Shown here: piece after piece, positions 8,397 through 17,802 of the stretch
Position numbering within the stretch: the first letter of the stretch is position 1
Layout: each line of letters begins with the position of its first letter
NCBI GenBank assembly: GCA_020025425.1
Contig: JAHHSD010000002.1
Location: 1-64,000, forward strand
DNA from: Oscillospiraceae bacterium
Lineage (GTDB): Bacteria; Bacillota; Clostridia; Oscillospirales; Oscillospiraceae
DNA length: 64,000 bases
Direction of reading: 5' to 3'
The notes under the pieces: generated by a model
Told to the model about the DNA's origin: nothing
Databases searched by the model: none
What the model saw: the letters and a program-made list of their open reading frames with translations, nothing else
Program-made: the position numbers and the translations under genes

Positions 8397-9029
8397 ATGA
8401 CCGCCTCTCTGCCTGAAATCCTGCGCGCTGTGCTGATCCACCTGGGCTACACCCTGGTATCTGTATCAGCCGGCTTTGTGATGGGTGTGGCGCTTGGCAT
8501 CCTGCTCTCCCGCGCCCCCAAGCTGTCCAAATACATCCTGCCGGTGCTGTCGGTGCTGAACACCATCCCCGGCGTCATCTTTGTGGGCCTGCTCTTCCTC
8601 TATCTGGGGATGCAGCCGGCCACTGTGCTCATCGCTCTGAGCATCTACGCCACCTTCCCGGTGCTGAAAAACACCTACGCCGGTCTGACCGGCGTGGACC
8701 CCCAGTACAAGGAGGCCGCCCGGGGCTGCGGCATGGATCAGACCCAGCGCCTGCTCATGGTGGAGCTGCCTCTGGCCATGCCCACCATCATCGGCGGCCT
8801 GCGGATGTCCACCGTCTACACCGTCAGCTGGGCGGTCCTGGCCGCCATGATCGGTCAGGGTGGTCTGGGCGACTTCATCTACCAGGGCGTCAGCTCCAAC
8901 AACAACACCCTGATCCTCCAGGGCGCCATTCCCGCCGCGCTTCTGGCCTTTATCCTGGGCTCTCTGGTGGACGCCCTGCAAAAACGTGTGGTCCCCCGCG
9001 GACTGCGGAAAGGCGGGGATAACACATGA
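8397..9029 (+). CDS. opuCB: compatible-solute ABC transporter permease
   Basis: A 210-residue inner-membrane permease with about five to six hydrophobic segments and the binding-protein-dependent transport motif EAARGCGMDQTQRLLMVELP (EAA loop), which contacts the ATPase. It pairs with the permease half of the next gene. The ATG at 8397 comes 5 bases after the opuCA stop and behind GGGGGTGATAGG. The end overlaps the next ATG in an ATGA arrangement. Substrate class (glycine betaine, carnitine or choline) is inferred from OpuC family resemblance. Confidence 0.9.
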   Translation: MTASLPEILRAVLIHLGYTLVSVSAGFVMGVALGILLSRAPKLSKYILPVLSVLNTIPGVIFVGLLFLYLGMQPATVLIALSIYATFPVLKNTYAGLTGVDPQYKEAARGCGMDQTQRLLMVELPLAMPTIIGGLRMSTVYTVSWAVLAAMIGQGGLGDFIYQGVSSNNNTLILQGAIPAALLAFILGSLVDALQKRVVPRGLRKGGDNT

Positions 9030-10555
9030 CATTTTCCATGGTATTGGATCACCTGACCCTGGTGCTGGCCTCCCTGGTGCTGGCCATCGCCCTGGGCATC
9101 CCGCTGGGACTGCTGGTATACCTGCGTCCCAAGCTGGGCAAAGTTGTCCTGCGCGTGGTGGACCTGATCCAGACCACCCCCGCACTGGCCCTGCTGGGCA
9201 TCATCATGGTGTTCATGGGTGCCGGCAAGCCCACCGCCATGGTGGGTCTGGCCCTCTACTCCCTCCTCCCCATCGTGCGCAACGTCAGCCTGGGCCTGTC
9301 CCAGGTGTCGCCCCACCTGAAGGAGGCCGCCGCCGGTATGGGCATGACCCCCGCATACAGCCTGCTCCATGTGGAGCTCCCCCTGGCAATGCCCATGCTC
9401 TTCACCGGCGTCCGGATCGCCGTGGCCAACGCCATCGGCACTGCCGTCTTTGCGGCCACCGTCAGCGGCGGCGGCATCGGCAACATCATCAACAGCGGTA
9501 TCCGTCAGCAGAACATGGAGCTGATCCTCTCCGGCACCCTGGCCCTGATGGGCATGGCGCTGGTGCTGGACCTGCTCATGGGCCTGGCTGAGCACTGGAT
9601 CGGCAACCCCTCCCACAAAAAGCTGCCCCGCTGGGCCAGCCTGGGCGGCGGGATCGCCCTGGCCGCAGTCAGCGTCGGGCTGGTCGGCCTGATGCTCCTG
9701 CCCCCCAACACCAGCGGGACCCTGGTGCTCTACGACGGCGACTACACCGAGGTCAAGCTGATGCACAGCATGGTCAAGCAGCTGGTGGAGGATCGGACCG
9801 ACCTGAAGGTCACCATCCGGGACCCCATGACCCAGGTGAACAACTACAAGGAGCTGCGGGGCTCTGACCCCAGCTGCGACCTGATGTTCAGCTATGACGG
9901 CACCATCCTGACCACCTTCCTGGGGCAGGATGTCACCGATGTCCCCCAGGGCGAGACCCTCTACGACTACGTCAACCAGCTGGTGGGCGAGCGGGACGGC
10001 CTGCGAATGCTGGGCAAGGTCGGCCTGAACAACACCTACGCCATGGGCGTGACCCAGGAGGTAGCGGACAAGTACGGCGTCAAGACCATCTCCGACCTGG
10101 TCCCCGTGGCCTCCCAGCTGGTGCTGGGCGGCGAGCATGAGTTCTTCACCGCCGAGGGCAGCATGAAGTATCAGCCCTTTGTGGACTTCTACGGCCTGAA
10201 CTTCAAGTCCTCCGTACCCGTGGACGTCTCGCTGAAATACACCGCTGTGGAGAACGGCGACTTCGACGTGATGGTGGTCTATGCCACCGACGGTCTGAAC
10301 AAGCGGGCCAACCTCACCATCCTGGAGGACGACCGCTCCTTCTTCCCCGAGTACAACGGCGTCTATCTGGTCCGGGAGGACCTCTTTGAGGACTTCGCCG
10401 AGCTGGCGCCCAACCTGGAGGAGACTCTGGAGCTGCTCACCGGCCACGTGGACAACGAGGCCATGGTGGCACTGACCTACGCGGTCGACGTGGAGCGTCA
10501 GGGTGTGGAGCAGACCGCCCATGACTTCCTGGTATCCCAGGGCCTGCTCAAATAA
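9026..10555 (+). CDS. fused permease and substrate-binding protein of the OpuC-type transporter
   Basis: A 509-residue fusion. Residues about 1-205 are a second OpuC/ProW-type permease with an EAA loop (KEAAAGMGMTPAYSLLHVEL). A further membrane segment at about 210-230 is followed by an extracytoplasmic glycine-betaine-type binding domain (about 235-509; TLVLYDGDYTEVKLMHSMV, then SCDLMFSYDGTILTTFLGQD). The binding domain is thus tethered to the membrane, and no separate lipoprotein gene follows. The start ATG overlaps the previous stop. The aromatic residues that cage betaine in OpuAC/OpuCC proteins would need alignment to assign the substrate. Confidence 0.9.
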   Translation: MTFSMVLDHLTLVLASLVLAIALGIPLGLLVYLRPKLGKVVLRVVDLIQTTPALALLGIIMVFMGAGKPTAMVGLALYSLLPIVRNVSLGLSQVSPHLKEAAAGMGMTPAYSLLHVELPLAMPMLFTGVRIAVANAIGTAVFAATVSGGGIGNIINSGIRQQNMELILSGTLALMGMALVLDLLMGLAEHWIGNPSHKKLPRWASLGGGIALAAVSVGLVGLMLLPPNTSGTLVLYDGDYTEVKLMHSMVKQLVEDRTDLKVTIRDPMTQVNNYKELRGSDPSCDLMFSYDGTILTTFLGQDVTDVPQGETLYDYVNQLVGERDGLRMLGKVGLNNTYAMGVTQEVADKYGVKTISDLVPVASQLVLGGEHEFFTAEGSMKYQPFVDFYGLNFKSSVPVDVSLKYTAVENGDFDVMVVYATDGLNKRANLTILEDDRSFFPEYNGVYLVREDLFEDFAELAPNLEETLELLTGHVDNEAMVALTYAVDVERQGVEQTAHDFLVSQGLLK

Positions 10556-10640
10556 GTCTTGAAATGGAATGCCGCTGAGAAAGCGGCAGCATAAAACCAG
10601 CGGACAGAGAACAAAATGCTCGCTGTCCTGCGGGCAAAAA

Positions 10641-10675
10641 ATTGGCAGCACCCAGCTCATTTGGGTGCTGCCAAT
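10641..10675 (-). terminator. shared terminator between the opuC-like operon and recN
   Basis: A perfect 14-bp stem (10641-10654 with 10662-10675) lies between convergent genes. The T tract is best on the minus strand (tttttgccc), ending the recN operon; the plus-strand tail (gttatttc) is weaker. Confidence 0.85.
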
Positions 10676-10681
10676 GTTATT

Positions 10682-12367
10682 TCAGTGCTGTTTGTAGGCG
10701 TCCGCCTGGTCCAGCAGCTCTCCTGCGCTGCGCAGAATGGCCGGAGTCATGGCGGTACCGCCGATCAGCCGGGCCAGCTCCTGGGTGCGCTGGTCCCGAT
10801 CCAGCCCGGTCACCCGGGTGTAGGTCCGTCCGCTCCGCTCCCCCTTCTCCACGGAGAAGTGGGTATCCGCCATGGCGGCGATCTGGGGCAGGTGGGTGAC
10901 GCACAGCACCTGCTTGTGCCGGGCCACCTGGGCCATCTTCTCCGCCACCTTCTGGGCCGCCCGTCCGGAGACGCCGGTGTCCACCTCGTCAAAGACCAGG
11001 CTGCCCACCCCGTCGTCCTCCGCCAGCACGTTTTTCAGCGCCAGCATGATGCGGGCCAGCTCGCCGCCCGAGGCCACCTTCTGGATGGGCTTCAGGTCCT
11101 CGCCTACGTTGGCCGACATGAGGAACTGGACGTCGTCCATTCCCGTCTCGTCCATGGCCCACTCCCCGCCTTTGGCGGAAAATTCCGTCTGAAACCGGAC
11201 CTTGGGCATATCCAGCTGGCTCAGCTCGTCCTGCACGCGGATCTGGAGCTGCTCCGCCGCCGCCCGTCTGGCCTTGGACAGGCGCTCCGCCCGCTTTCGG
11301 GCCTCCGCTCTGAGCTTCTCCAGCTTGCCCTGGAGCTGCTGGATGGTATCGTCCGCGTATTGGATCTGATCCAGCTCACGCCGGCACTGCTCCAGGTAGT
11401 CCAGCATCTCGGCCACTGAATGGCCGTACTTCTTTTTCAGCCGGTAGAGGGTGTCCAGGCGGCTCTCCAGCTCGTCCAGCTCATCCGGGGAGAAGTTCAG
11501 CTCATCCCCCGCCTCCCGCAGCTGCTCCAGAGCGTCGTCTGTCAGCGTGCGCAGCTGGGTCAGCGTCTCGGCCAGGGCGGCCATCTCCGGGCTGTAACGG
11601 GCCACGCTGCGCATCTGGCCCTCGGCCTCGTCCAGCAGCGCGGACGCACCCTGGGACTCGTCGTCCCCGCCCAGAGCGTATTCCGCCGCCCGGACGGCGT
11701 CCATCAGCTTTCCGGAGCTGCGCAGCAGGTCCTTGCGCCGGTCCAGCTCCTCGTCCTCCCCCGGCTTCAAATCGGCCCGCTCCAGCTCGCCGATCTGGTA
11801 GGTCAGGGTATCCACCCAGCGGGAGCGCTCCGCCTCGTCCATCTCCAGCGCGGCGATCTCCCGCCGCAGAGCGGCCAGCTGCCCATAGGTCTGCCGGAAT
11901 TCGTCCAGCAGAGGGCCGGTGTGTCCAAAGCTGTCCAGATAGCCCAGGTGACAGGTGCTGTCCAGCAGCTGCTGTCCGTCGTGCTGGCCGTGGATGTTCA
12001 GCAGCTGACGGCCCAGTTCCCGCAGCTGTGCCACGGTCACGGGCTTCCCGTTGACCCGGCACACATTGCGGCCATCCAGATGGATCTCACGCTGGAGCAG
12101 AAGCTCCTTCTGCTCTGTCTCAAAGCCGTTCTTCTCCAGCCACTCCAGGGGCGGGATCTGGTCGAATACCGCCCGCACCTGGGCCGTCTTGGCCCCCGTG
12201 CGGATCAGCTCCCGGCTGGTCCGTTCACCCAGCACCGCGCTGATGGAGTCCACCACAATGGACTTTCCTGCACCCGTCTCGCCGGTCAGCACATTGAATC
12301 CGGGGTCAAACTGGATGTCCGCGCTCTCGATCAGTGCAATATTCTCAATATGGAGCACGCAGAGCAT
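10682..12367 (-). CDS. recN: DNA repair protein RecN
   Basis: An SMC-like ATPase that acts early in double-strand break repair on the nucleoid. The 561-residue product begins with LHIENIALIESADIQF and has Walker A GETGAGKS at residues 29-36. A long central coiled coil covers about 150-375, and the C-terminal Walker B/signature region (ASGGELARIMLALK, then LVFDEVDTGVSG) is intact. The ATG follows AGAGGGGGA. It is the last gene of the nusB-to-recN operon, directly after argR, an order common in Clostridia and Bacilli. Confidence 0.96.
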   Translation of the reverse strand: MLCVLHIENIALIESADIQFDPGFNVLTGETGAGKSIVVDSISAVLGERTSRELIRTGAKTAQVRAVFDQIPPLEWLEKNGFETEQKELLLQREIHLDGRNVCRVNGKPVTVAQLRELGRQLLNIHGQHDGQQLLDSTCHLGYLDSFGHTGPLLDEFRQTYGQLAALRREIAALEMDEAERSRWVDTLTYQIGELERADLKPGEDEELDRRKDLLRSSGKLMDAVRAAEYALGGDDESQGASALLDEAEGQMRSVARYSPEMAALAETLTQLRTLTDDALEQLREAGDELNFSPDELDELESRLDTLYRLKKKYGHSVAEMLDYLEQCRRELDQIQYADDTIQQLQGKLEKLRAEARKRAERLSKARRAAAEQLQIRVQDELSQLDMPKVRFQTEFSAKGGEWAMDETGMDDVQFLMSANVGEDLKPIQKVASGGELARIMLALKNVLAEDDGVGSLVFDEVDTGVSGRAAQKVAEKMAQVARHKQVLCVTHLPQIAAMADTHFSVEKGERSGRTYTRVTGLDRDQRTQELARLIGGTAMTPAILRSAGELLDQADAYKQH

Positions 12368-12393
12368 ACACGTCCCCCTCTCTGATTGCCATG

Positions 12394-12849
12394 TTATTTC
12401 ATCAGCCTGTGGGCCTCGTTGCCGAAGGCCTCTGCGCAGGCGTTGTCCCGCATGATGAGGATGCCGGTATCGTCGCCGGCCAGGCTGCCCATCACGCCCT
12501 CGATATCGTCCATGCTGTCCAGGGCCGAACAGGCCGCGGAGGCCAGGCCGGGCATGGTCTTGACCACCACGATGTTCTGCGCCACTTCAATGGAGATCAC
12601 GCCCTCCTTGAAGATGTTGCGCAGGCGGATCATGGTGTCGTCGGCATTCTCCCGGACCGCGGCCGCATAGCGGTACAGCCCGTTGGCAGTGCGTTCCTTG
12701 ACCAGATGCAGCTGCTTGATGTCCCGGGAAATGGTGGCCTGGGTGGCAGAGTATCCCCGGAGCTTCAGCTCGTCCAGCAGCTGTTCCTGATTCTCAATGT
12801 CCCGCTTCTCGATGATATCCAAAATCTCTAACTGTCGTGCATGCTTCAT
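12394..12849 (-). CDS. argR: arginine repressor ArgR
   Basis: Arginine-responsive regulator of arginine biosynthesis and catabolism. The 151-residue product has the N-terminal winged helix at about 1-70 (NQEQLLDELKLRGYSATQATISRDIKQLHLVK, quoted in parts here as NQEQLL and ATQATISRDIK). The C-terminal hexamerisation/arginine-binding domain at about 80-150 contains the GDDTGILIMRD loop with its paired acidic residues. Its ATG overlaps the nadK stop by 4 bases and follows GGAGGG. No arg genes lie in the window, so its targets are elsewhere. Confidence 0.95.
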   Translation of the reverse strand: MKHARQLEILDIIEKRDIENQEQLLDELKLRGYSATQATISRDIKQLHLVKERTANGLYRYAAAVRENADDTMIRLRNIFKEGVISIEVAQNIVVVKTMPGLASAACSALDSMDDIEGVMGSLAGDDTGILIMRDNACAEAFGNEAHRLMK

Positions 12850-13718
12850 CCGTGATACCCTCCTAATTTTTGGTTGATAATCTGGTAAAAGCTGCGATCC
12901 GTAAGACGGATCAACTTGGTTTCTTTATCGGAACAACGGATCTCGACCCGTTCGGAGCCGGTGAGATTGACGGCCTTCCCCCCGTCGATGGCCAGGTTCA
13001 GCCGCTTGCGGCTCCCCTTTTGCAGCTGCACGGTGACCATCCGCTGATCGTTCAGCACCATGGAGCGGGCGGCCAGCTGATGGGCGCAGACCGGGGTGAC
13101 GATGATGCACCGGGAACCGGGCTCCACAATGGGTCCGCCGGCAGACATGGAGTAGGCCGTGGAGCCGGTGGGCGTGGACACGATCATCCCGTCCCCCGTC
13201 ATGGAGCTGACCAGCACTCCGTCAGCCAGTACCTCCAGCTCGGCCACCCGGGCAATGGCGCTTTTGGAGATCACCGCGTCGTTCAGGGCCAGGTCCTCCA
13301 TCAGCACCTTCTCCCCCCGCATCAGGCGGACCTGGAGCATCATCCGCTTCTCGATCCGGAACTCCCCTGTGGCCAGGCGGCTGAGCAGAGAGAGCTCCCC
13401 CCGCTCCAGCTCGGCCATAAAGCCCACGCTGCCCATATTCACACCCATAACCGGCACATCGTGGAGGGTGGCGTCCCGGGCAGCATGGAGAATGGTCCCG
13501 TCTCCGCCGAAGCAGACCAGCACGTCGGCCTTGGGCAGCTCCTGCTCCAGGGTGCTCAGCTTGAGGTGTCTGGGTACATTGACCCGCTCCCCCTTTCTGG
13601 GTACAAAGGGCAGGCACAGCACATTCTCCACACCCGAGGCGTTCAGGATCCTCTGAGCCTCTGTTGCAGCGCGCAGTCCCTTGTCCCGATACGGGTTAGA
13701 ACTCAGGATCACTCGCAT
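12846..13718 (-). CDS. nadK: NAD kinase
   Basis: Phosphorylates NAD to NADP in the cytoplasm. The 290-residue protein carries the diagnostic GGDGT at residues 71-75 and the NMGSVGF segment. The block ending TPTGSTAYSMSAGGPIV is the NAD/ATP-binding signature. Two in-frame ATGs six bases apart are possible: 13724 overlaps the tlyA stop but touches its ribosome site, and 13718 has GGGAGGG at a normal spacing and is chosen. It is translationally coupled to tlyA and argR on either side. Confidence 0.95.
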   Translation of the reverse strand: MRVILSSNPYRDKGLRAATEAQRILNASGVENVLCLPFVPRKGERVNVPRHLKLSTLEQELPKADVLVCFGGDGTILHAARDATLHDVPVMGVNMGSVGFMAELERGELSLLSRLATGEFRIEKRMMLQVRLMRGEKVLMEDLALNDAVISKSAIARVAELEVLADGVLVSSMTGDGMIVSTPTGSTAYSMSAGGPIVEPGSRCIIVTPVCAHQLAARSMVLNDQRMVTVQLQKGSRKRLNLAIDGGKAVNLTGSERVEIRCSDKETKLIRLTDRSFYQIINQKLGGYHG

Positions 13719-13720
13719 GC

Positions 13721-14524
13721 TCATCCCTCCCTCAGTTCCTCGTGGGAGCGCTGGACCAGCTCCGCCAGATCGCCCGTATAGTCCGGGCCCTCCTGGGCGG
13801 ACAGATAGCCCAGATACTCTATGTTGCCCTCCGGGCCCTTTACGGGCGAAAAGGTGATATCCTGCACGGTAAATCCGGCGTCCCTGGCGTGGATCAGGAA
13901 GTTTTCCAGCACCTCCAGATGTACGGCGGGGTCACGGACCACGCCCTTCTTGCCCACCTTCTCCTTGCCGGCTTCAAACTGGGGCTTGATGAGGCACACC
14001 CCGTAGCCGTCCGGCTTGATAAGCTGCCGCAGGGGCGGCAGGATCAGCCGCAGGGAGATGAAGGACACGTCCACAGAGAAGAAGTCCAGGGGCTCCGGGA
14101 TCTGCTCGCCGGTGAGATACCGGGCGTTGGTGCGCTCCATGCACACCACCCGCTCATCGCTGCGCAGCTTCCAGGCCAGCTGATTGTTCCCCGAATCCAC
14201 CGCGTACACCTTGACCGCCCCCTGCTGGAGCATGCAGTCCGTGAATCCGCCGGTGGACGAGCCGATGTCGGCGCAGACGGCGCCCTCCAGCCGGATGGGC
14301 CAGCTCTGGACCGCCTTCTCCAGCTTCAGGCCGCCCCGGCTCACATAGGGCAGGGTCTTTCCCCGGACCTCGATGGGGTCGTCCTCCCCCACCGGCGCGC
14401 CGGCCTTGTCCACCTTCTGTCCCTTCACATAGACCTCTCCGGCCATAATGATTGCCTGGGCCTTCTGCCTGCTCTCCACCAGGCCGCGCTCCGTCATCAC
14501 CACGTCCAATCGCTTTTTAGCCAC
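13721..14524 (-). CDS. tlyA: TlyA-family rRNA (cytidine-2'-O)-methyltransferase
   Basis: S-adenosylmethionine-dependent 2'-O-methyltransferase of the TlyA/hemolysin A family, expected to modify ribosomal RNA. The 267-residue product has an N-terminal S4 RNA-binding domain (about 3-65, RLDVVMTERGLVESRQKAQ). An FtsJ-like Rossmann domain follows, with the SAM loop CADIGSSTGGFTDCML near residue 85 and DVSFISL as the catalytic segment. I chose the GTG at 14524 because GGAGGT lies 8 bases before it. It overlaps the dxs stop by 8 bases. Confidence 0.93.
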   Translation of the reverse strand: MAKKRLDVVMTERGLVESRQKAQAIIMAGEVYVKGQKVDKAGAPVGEDDPIEVRGKTLPYVSRGGLKLEKAVQSWPIRLEGAVCADIGSSTGGFTDCMLQQGAVKVYAVDSGNNQLAWKLRSDERVVCMERTNARYLTGEQIPEPLDFFSVDVSFISLRLILPPLRQLIKPDGYGVCLIKPQFEAGKEKVGKKGVVRDPAVHLEVLENFLIHARDAGFTVQDITFSPVKGPEGNIEYLGYLSAQEGPDYTGDLAELVQRSHEELREG

Positions 14525-16367
14525 GCTCCAGTACCTCCAACGCCTTTTTATAGAGTCCCTCGCCGTCCAGACCCAGCATGGCCCGCAGCTGGGACACACT
14601 GCCCTGGGTTACAAACTGATCGCCGATGTTACATAGGGCCATGCGGGCGGGGACTCCGGCCTGCTCCAGACATGCGGCCACGCGCTCGCCCACGCCGCCG
14701 CTCTGGACGCACTCCTCCACCACCAGCAGGGCCCCGGTTTTGCGGACAGACCGAATCACCCGCTCCCCATCCAGGGGCATGATGGTGTTCAGCTTGATGA
14801 TCTCCGCCTGGATCCCGTCCTGCTTCAGCAGCTGGGCGGCCCGCTCCACCTCCTGGACCATCGCTCCGTAGGTCACCAGTGTGATATCCTTGCCCTCACA
14901 CAGACAGGCCGCCGGGCCGTCGGCAAAGCAGCCGTGGAACTCGCCCTCGCCGCCCCGGGGATAGCGCACCGCCACCGGTCCGGTGTCCTCCATCACGGCC
15001 CGCCGCAGCATCACCCGCAGCTCTGCAAAGCTGGCAGGGGCGTAAATGGTCATGCCGGGGACACTGCTCAAAAATGCCACGTCAAATACGCCGTGGTGGG
15101 TCTCGCCGTCCTCGCCGACCAGGCCGCTGCGGTCCACTCCAAACACCACATGCAGCCCGCTGATGGCCGTATCATGGATAATCATATCATAGGCGCGCTG
15201 AAGGAAGGTGGAATAGACCGCAAAGACGGGGATCATCCCCTGCTTGGCCATACCGGCCGCCATGGAGACGGCGCAGCCCTCCGCAATGCCCACATCAAAG
15301 CAGCGCTCAGGGAATTTCTGCTGGAACTGCTCCAGACCTGTCCCCGTGAGCATGGCCGCCGTGATGGCGCAGACCCGCTTGTCCTCTCCGGCCATCTGAC
15401 ACATGGTTTCGCCAAAGACGCTGGAGAAATTCTCTCCGCCCTTCTTCCTGGCGGCGCCGGTCTCCCGGTCAAAGGGACCCACGCCGTGGAAGGCGTCCGG
15501 GTTCTCCTCCGCGGGGGGATAGTTGCGGCCCTTCACCGTCCGCACGTGCAGCAGGGCAGGCTCCTTCAGATCCCGGGCATAGCGCAGGATCTGGGTCAGC
15601 TTGGCCACATCGTGGCCGTCCACCGGCCCCAGATAGGTAAAGCCCATATTCTCAAACATACTGCTGGGCAGGATGCTCTCCTTCACCGCTTTTTTCAGCT
15701 TGTGGGTCACCCGGTAGATCTTCCGGCCCAGCCAGTTGGAGTTCAGCACACGGCGGTACCCCTTTTTGAAGGTGAGGTACTGGGGCTTCAGTCTCTGACG
15801 GGCCAGATGCTCGGCCACGCCGCCCACGCTGCGGGTAATGGACATTCCGTTGTCGTTCAGGATGACCAGCATGGGCTCCTTGCTCTCGCCCGCGTTGGAC
15901 AGGCCCTCGTAGGCCAGTCCGCCGCTCAGGGCCCCGTCTCCGATGAGGGCAAGCACATGGTAGTCCTCCCCCATCAGGGTCCGGGCCCGGGCCATGCCCA
16001 TGGCCACGGCCACCGAGTTGGAGGCGTGGCCCGCGATAAAGGCATCGTGGACGCTCTCTGTGGGCTTGGGGAACCCGGATAGCCCCCCGAACTTGCGCAT
16101 GGTACCCATCTGGTCCCGCCGTCCGGTGAGCATCTTGTGGGTATAGCACTGGTGTCCCACATCAAAAACCAGCCGGTCCCGGCTGGTATCAAATACCCTG
16201 TGGATGGCTACCACCAGCTCCACAGTGCCCAGGTTGGAGGCCAGGTGTCCTCCCGTTTCAGATACGTCCTGAATCAGCTCCTGCCGCAGATCATAGCTGA
16301 GTGCTGCCGCCTGAGCGTCGCTGAGATCGGCCAGGATTGGTCGACTGTTATTTATTTCTTCCGACAT
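14517..16367 (-). CDS. dxs: 1-deoxy-D-xylulose-5-phosphate synthase
   Basis: Thiamine-diphosphate enzyme that condenses pyruvate and glyceraldehyde 3-phosphate, the first step of the non-mevalonate isoprenoid pathway. The 616-residue length is normal. Seen are DVGHQCYTHKMLTGR near 75, GDGALSGG (thiamine diphosphate motif) near 145, GPVDGHDV near 275, and the transketolase pyrimidine and C-terminal domains (GIAEGCAVSMAAGMA; AVRYPRGG). The ATG at 16367 follows TAGGAG. Its neighbours ispA and dxs feed the same isoprenoid route in this operon. Confidence 0.96.
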   Translation of the reverse strand: MSEEINNSRPILADLSDAQAAALSYDLRQELIQDVSETGGHLASNLGTVELVVAIHRVFDTSRDRLVFDVGHQCYTHKMLTGRRDQMGTMRKFGGLSGFPKPTESVHDAFIAGHASNSVAVAMGMARARTLMGEDYHVLALIGDGALSGGLAYEGLSNAGESKEPMLVILNDNGMSITRSVGGVAEHLARQRLKPQYLTFKKGYRRVLNSNWLGRKIYRVTHKLKKAVKESILPSSMFENMGFTYLGPVDGHDVAKLTQILRYARDLKEPALLHVRTVKGRNYPPAEENPDAFHGVGPFDRETGAARKKGGENFSSVFGETMCQMAGEDKRVCAITAAMLTGTGLEQFQQKFPERCFDVGIAEGCAVSMAAGMAKQGMIPVFAVYSTFLQRAYDMIIHDTAISGLHVVFGVDRSGLVGEDGETHHGVFDVAFLSSVPGMTIYAPASFAELRVMLRRAVMEDTGPVAVRYPRGGEGEFHGCFADGPAACLCEGKDITLVTYGAMVQEVERAAQLLKQDGIQAEIIKLNTIMPLDGERVIRSVRKTGALLVVEECVQSGGVGERVAACLEQAGVPARMALCNIGDQFVTQGSVSQLRAMLGLDGEGLYKKALEVLERG

Positions 16368-16401
16368 AGTTATACTCCTACTGACCAGATCCCTGATCGT
16401 A

Positions 16402-16860
16402 TCACAGGAGCTCCACTCCAAACCAGCCGATGGCGATGCCCAGCAGAGCACCCATCAGCACCTGGAAGGGGGTATGACCCAAAAGCTCCTTCAAGTCCTC
16501 CCCCACCATGGCAGGGGACATTTTATCCCAGTTATCTATAATGAAATTGAGAATCTTCGCCTGCTCCCCTGCTGCGCGGCGGACATTGCAGGCATCGTAC
16601 ATCACCACCAGCGCCATCACGGCCGCCAGCGCAAAGATCCCGCTGTCAAAACCGGCCTGCCGGCCCAAGGCTATGGCGCAGGCGCATACCAGGGCGGAGT
16701 GGGAGCTGGGCATGCCGCCGCTGCTTACCAGCAAATGCAGGTCAACCGTTTTCTGGACCACCAGATTGATGATCACCTTCAGCACCTGGGCCGCCAGCCA
16801 GGCCAGGGCCGCCAGCGACAAAACCGGATTTTTCAGTAAAAGCGCCCGGATCATTTCCAT
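16402..16860 (-). CDS. divergent PAP2-family membrane protein
   Basis: A 152-residue integral membrane protein of the divergent PAP2 (DUF212, YuiD-like) family. It keeps the phosphatase-like signature SSGGMPSSHSA near residues 46-56 and a second motif NVRRAAGEQAKILN, within four to five hydrophobic segments. Family members are candidates for dephosphorylating lipid phosphates. Sitting between ispA and dxs, it could act on isoprenyl diphosphates, but that is inference from context. No strong alternative start is visible. Confidence 0.88.
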   Translation of the reverse strand: MEMIRALLLKNPVLSLAALAWLAAQVLKVIINLVVQKTVDLHLLVSSGGMPSSHSALVCACAIALGRQAGFDSGIFALAAVMALVVMYDACNVRRAAGEQAKILNFIIDNWDKMSPAMVGEDLKELLGHTPFQVLMGALLGIAIGWFGVELL

Positions 16861-16899
16861 ACCCCCACTCTATTTTTCTGTTGGACCGGCGGGTCCTGC

Positions 16900-17799
16900 T
16901 CAGTAACTGCGCTTGGCCATCTGATCGGCCAGCCAGCGCAGGAAGCCGGTATCGCCCCGCCAGTCGGCCCGCTCCAGGGCCGCCTTGGCCCGCTCGGTGT
17001 ATTCCAGCACCAGCTCCTCGCACTTCTCCAGTCCCAGCAGGGACACATAGGTGGTCTTGTTGTTGGCCGCATCGGAGCCCACCGGCTTGCCCAGCTTCTC
17101 GGTGGTGGAGACGGCGTCCAGGATATCGTCCCGGATCTGGAAGGCCATGCCCACATGGGTGGCATACTCCTTTGCCGCATCCAGGCAGGCCACATCCACC
17201 GCCCGGTGTCCGGCGGAGGCCAGCACGCCCATCATGCAGGAGGCCCGCAGCAGGGCGCCCGTCTTTTTGTCGTGGATGGTGTACAGCTTCTCCAACGTAC
17301 GGGGCTTCTCCTCGTCGATGGTGTCCCAATACTGGCCGCCGCACATGCCCTCCACCCCCACGGACTGGGCCAGCACACCGGCCGCCGCGCCGGGCGCGGT
17401 GGGGTCGTGCTCCCAGGGACCGGGGGCGGACAGGATGGTCTGGAAGGCTGCCGCCTGCAAGGCGTCCCCCGCCAGGGTGGCAATACACTCGTTGAACTGC
17501 TTATGGCAGGTGGGCTTGCCCCGGCGCAGGTCGTCATTGTCCATGCAGGGCAGATCGTCGTGGATCAGGGAGTAGGTGTGGAGCATCTCCACGCCGCAGC
17601 CGAACTCCAGCGCCTCCTCCTCCCGTCCGCCGGCGGCGGCACAGAAGGTCATGGTCAGAATGGGACGGATGCGCTTTCCGCCGGCCAGCAGGCTGTACTG
17701 CATGGCCTCCTCCAGGCCCTCTCCGGTGAAAAACTGCGCCAGGCGGGACTCCACCTGTTCCTTAATCTGCTCCATATAGAGAGAATAATTCTTCGACAT
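16900..17799 (-). CDS. ispA: polyprenyl diphosphate synthase (farnesyl/geranylgeranyl type)
   Basis: Condenses isopentenyl diphosphate with allylic diphosphates to make farnesyl (or geranylgeranyl) diphosphate. The 299-residue protein has the first Asp-rich motif DDLPCMDNDD beginning at residue 81, GKRIRP near 41 for diphosphate binding, and the second Asp-rich motif DDILD near 225. GGGGGAGGAA precedes the ATG. It sits directly after xseB in the operon, as in many Firmicutes. Chain length cannot be fixed without modelling the residues before the first motif. Confidence 0.94.
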   Translation of the reverse strand: MSKNYSLYMEQIKEQVESRLAQFFTGEGLEEAMQYSLLAGGKRIRPILTMTFCAAAGGREEEALEFGCGVEMLHTYSLIHDDLPCMDNDDLRRGKPTCHKQFNECIATLAGDALQAAAFQTILSAPGPWEHDPTAPGAAAGVLAQSVGVEGMCGGQYWDTIDEEKPRTLEKLYTIHDKKTGALLRASCMMGVLASAGHRAVDVACLDAAKEYATHVGMAFQIRDDILDAVSTTEKLGKPVGSDAANNKTTYVSLLGLEKCEELVLEYTERAKAALERADWRGDTGFLRWLADQMAKRSY

Positions 17800-17802
17800 C
17801 GG

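Noticed and set aside
8879..10660. 593-residue minus-strand frame opposite the fused permease-binding protein
   Set aside because: His/Gln/Gly-rich shadow without domains.
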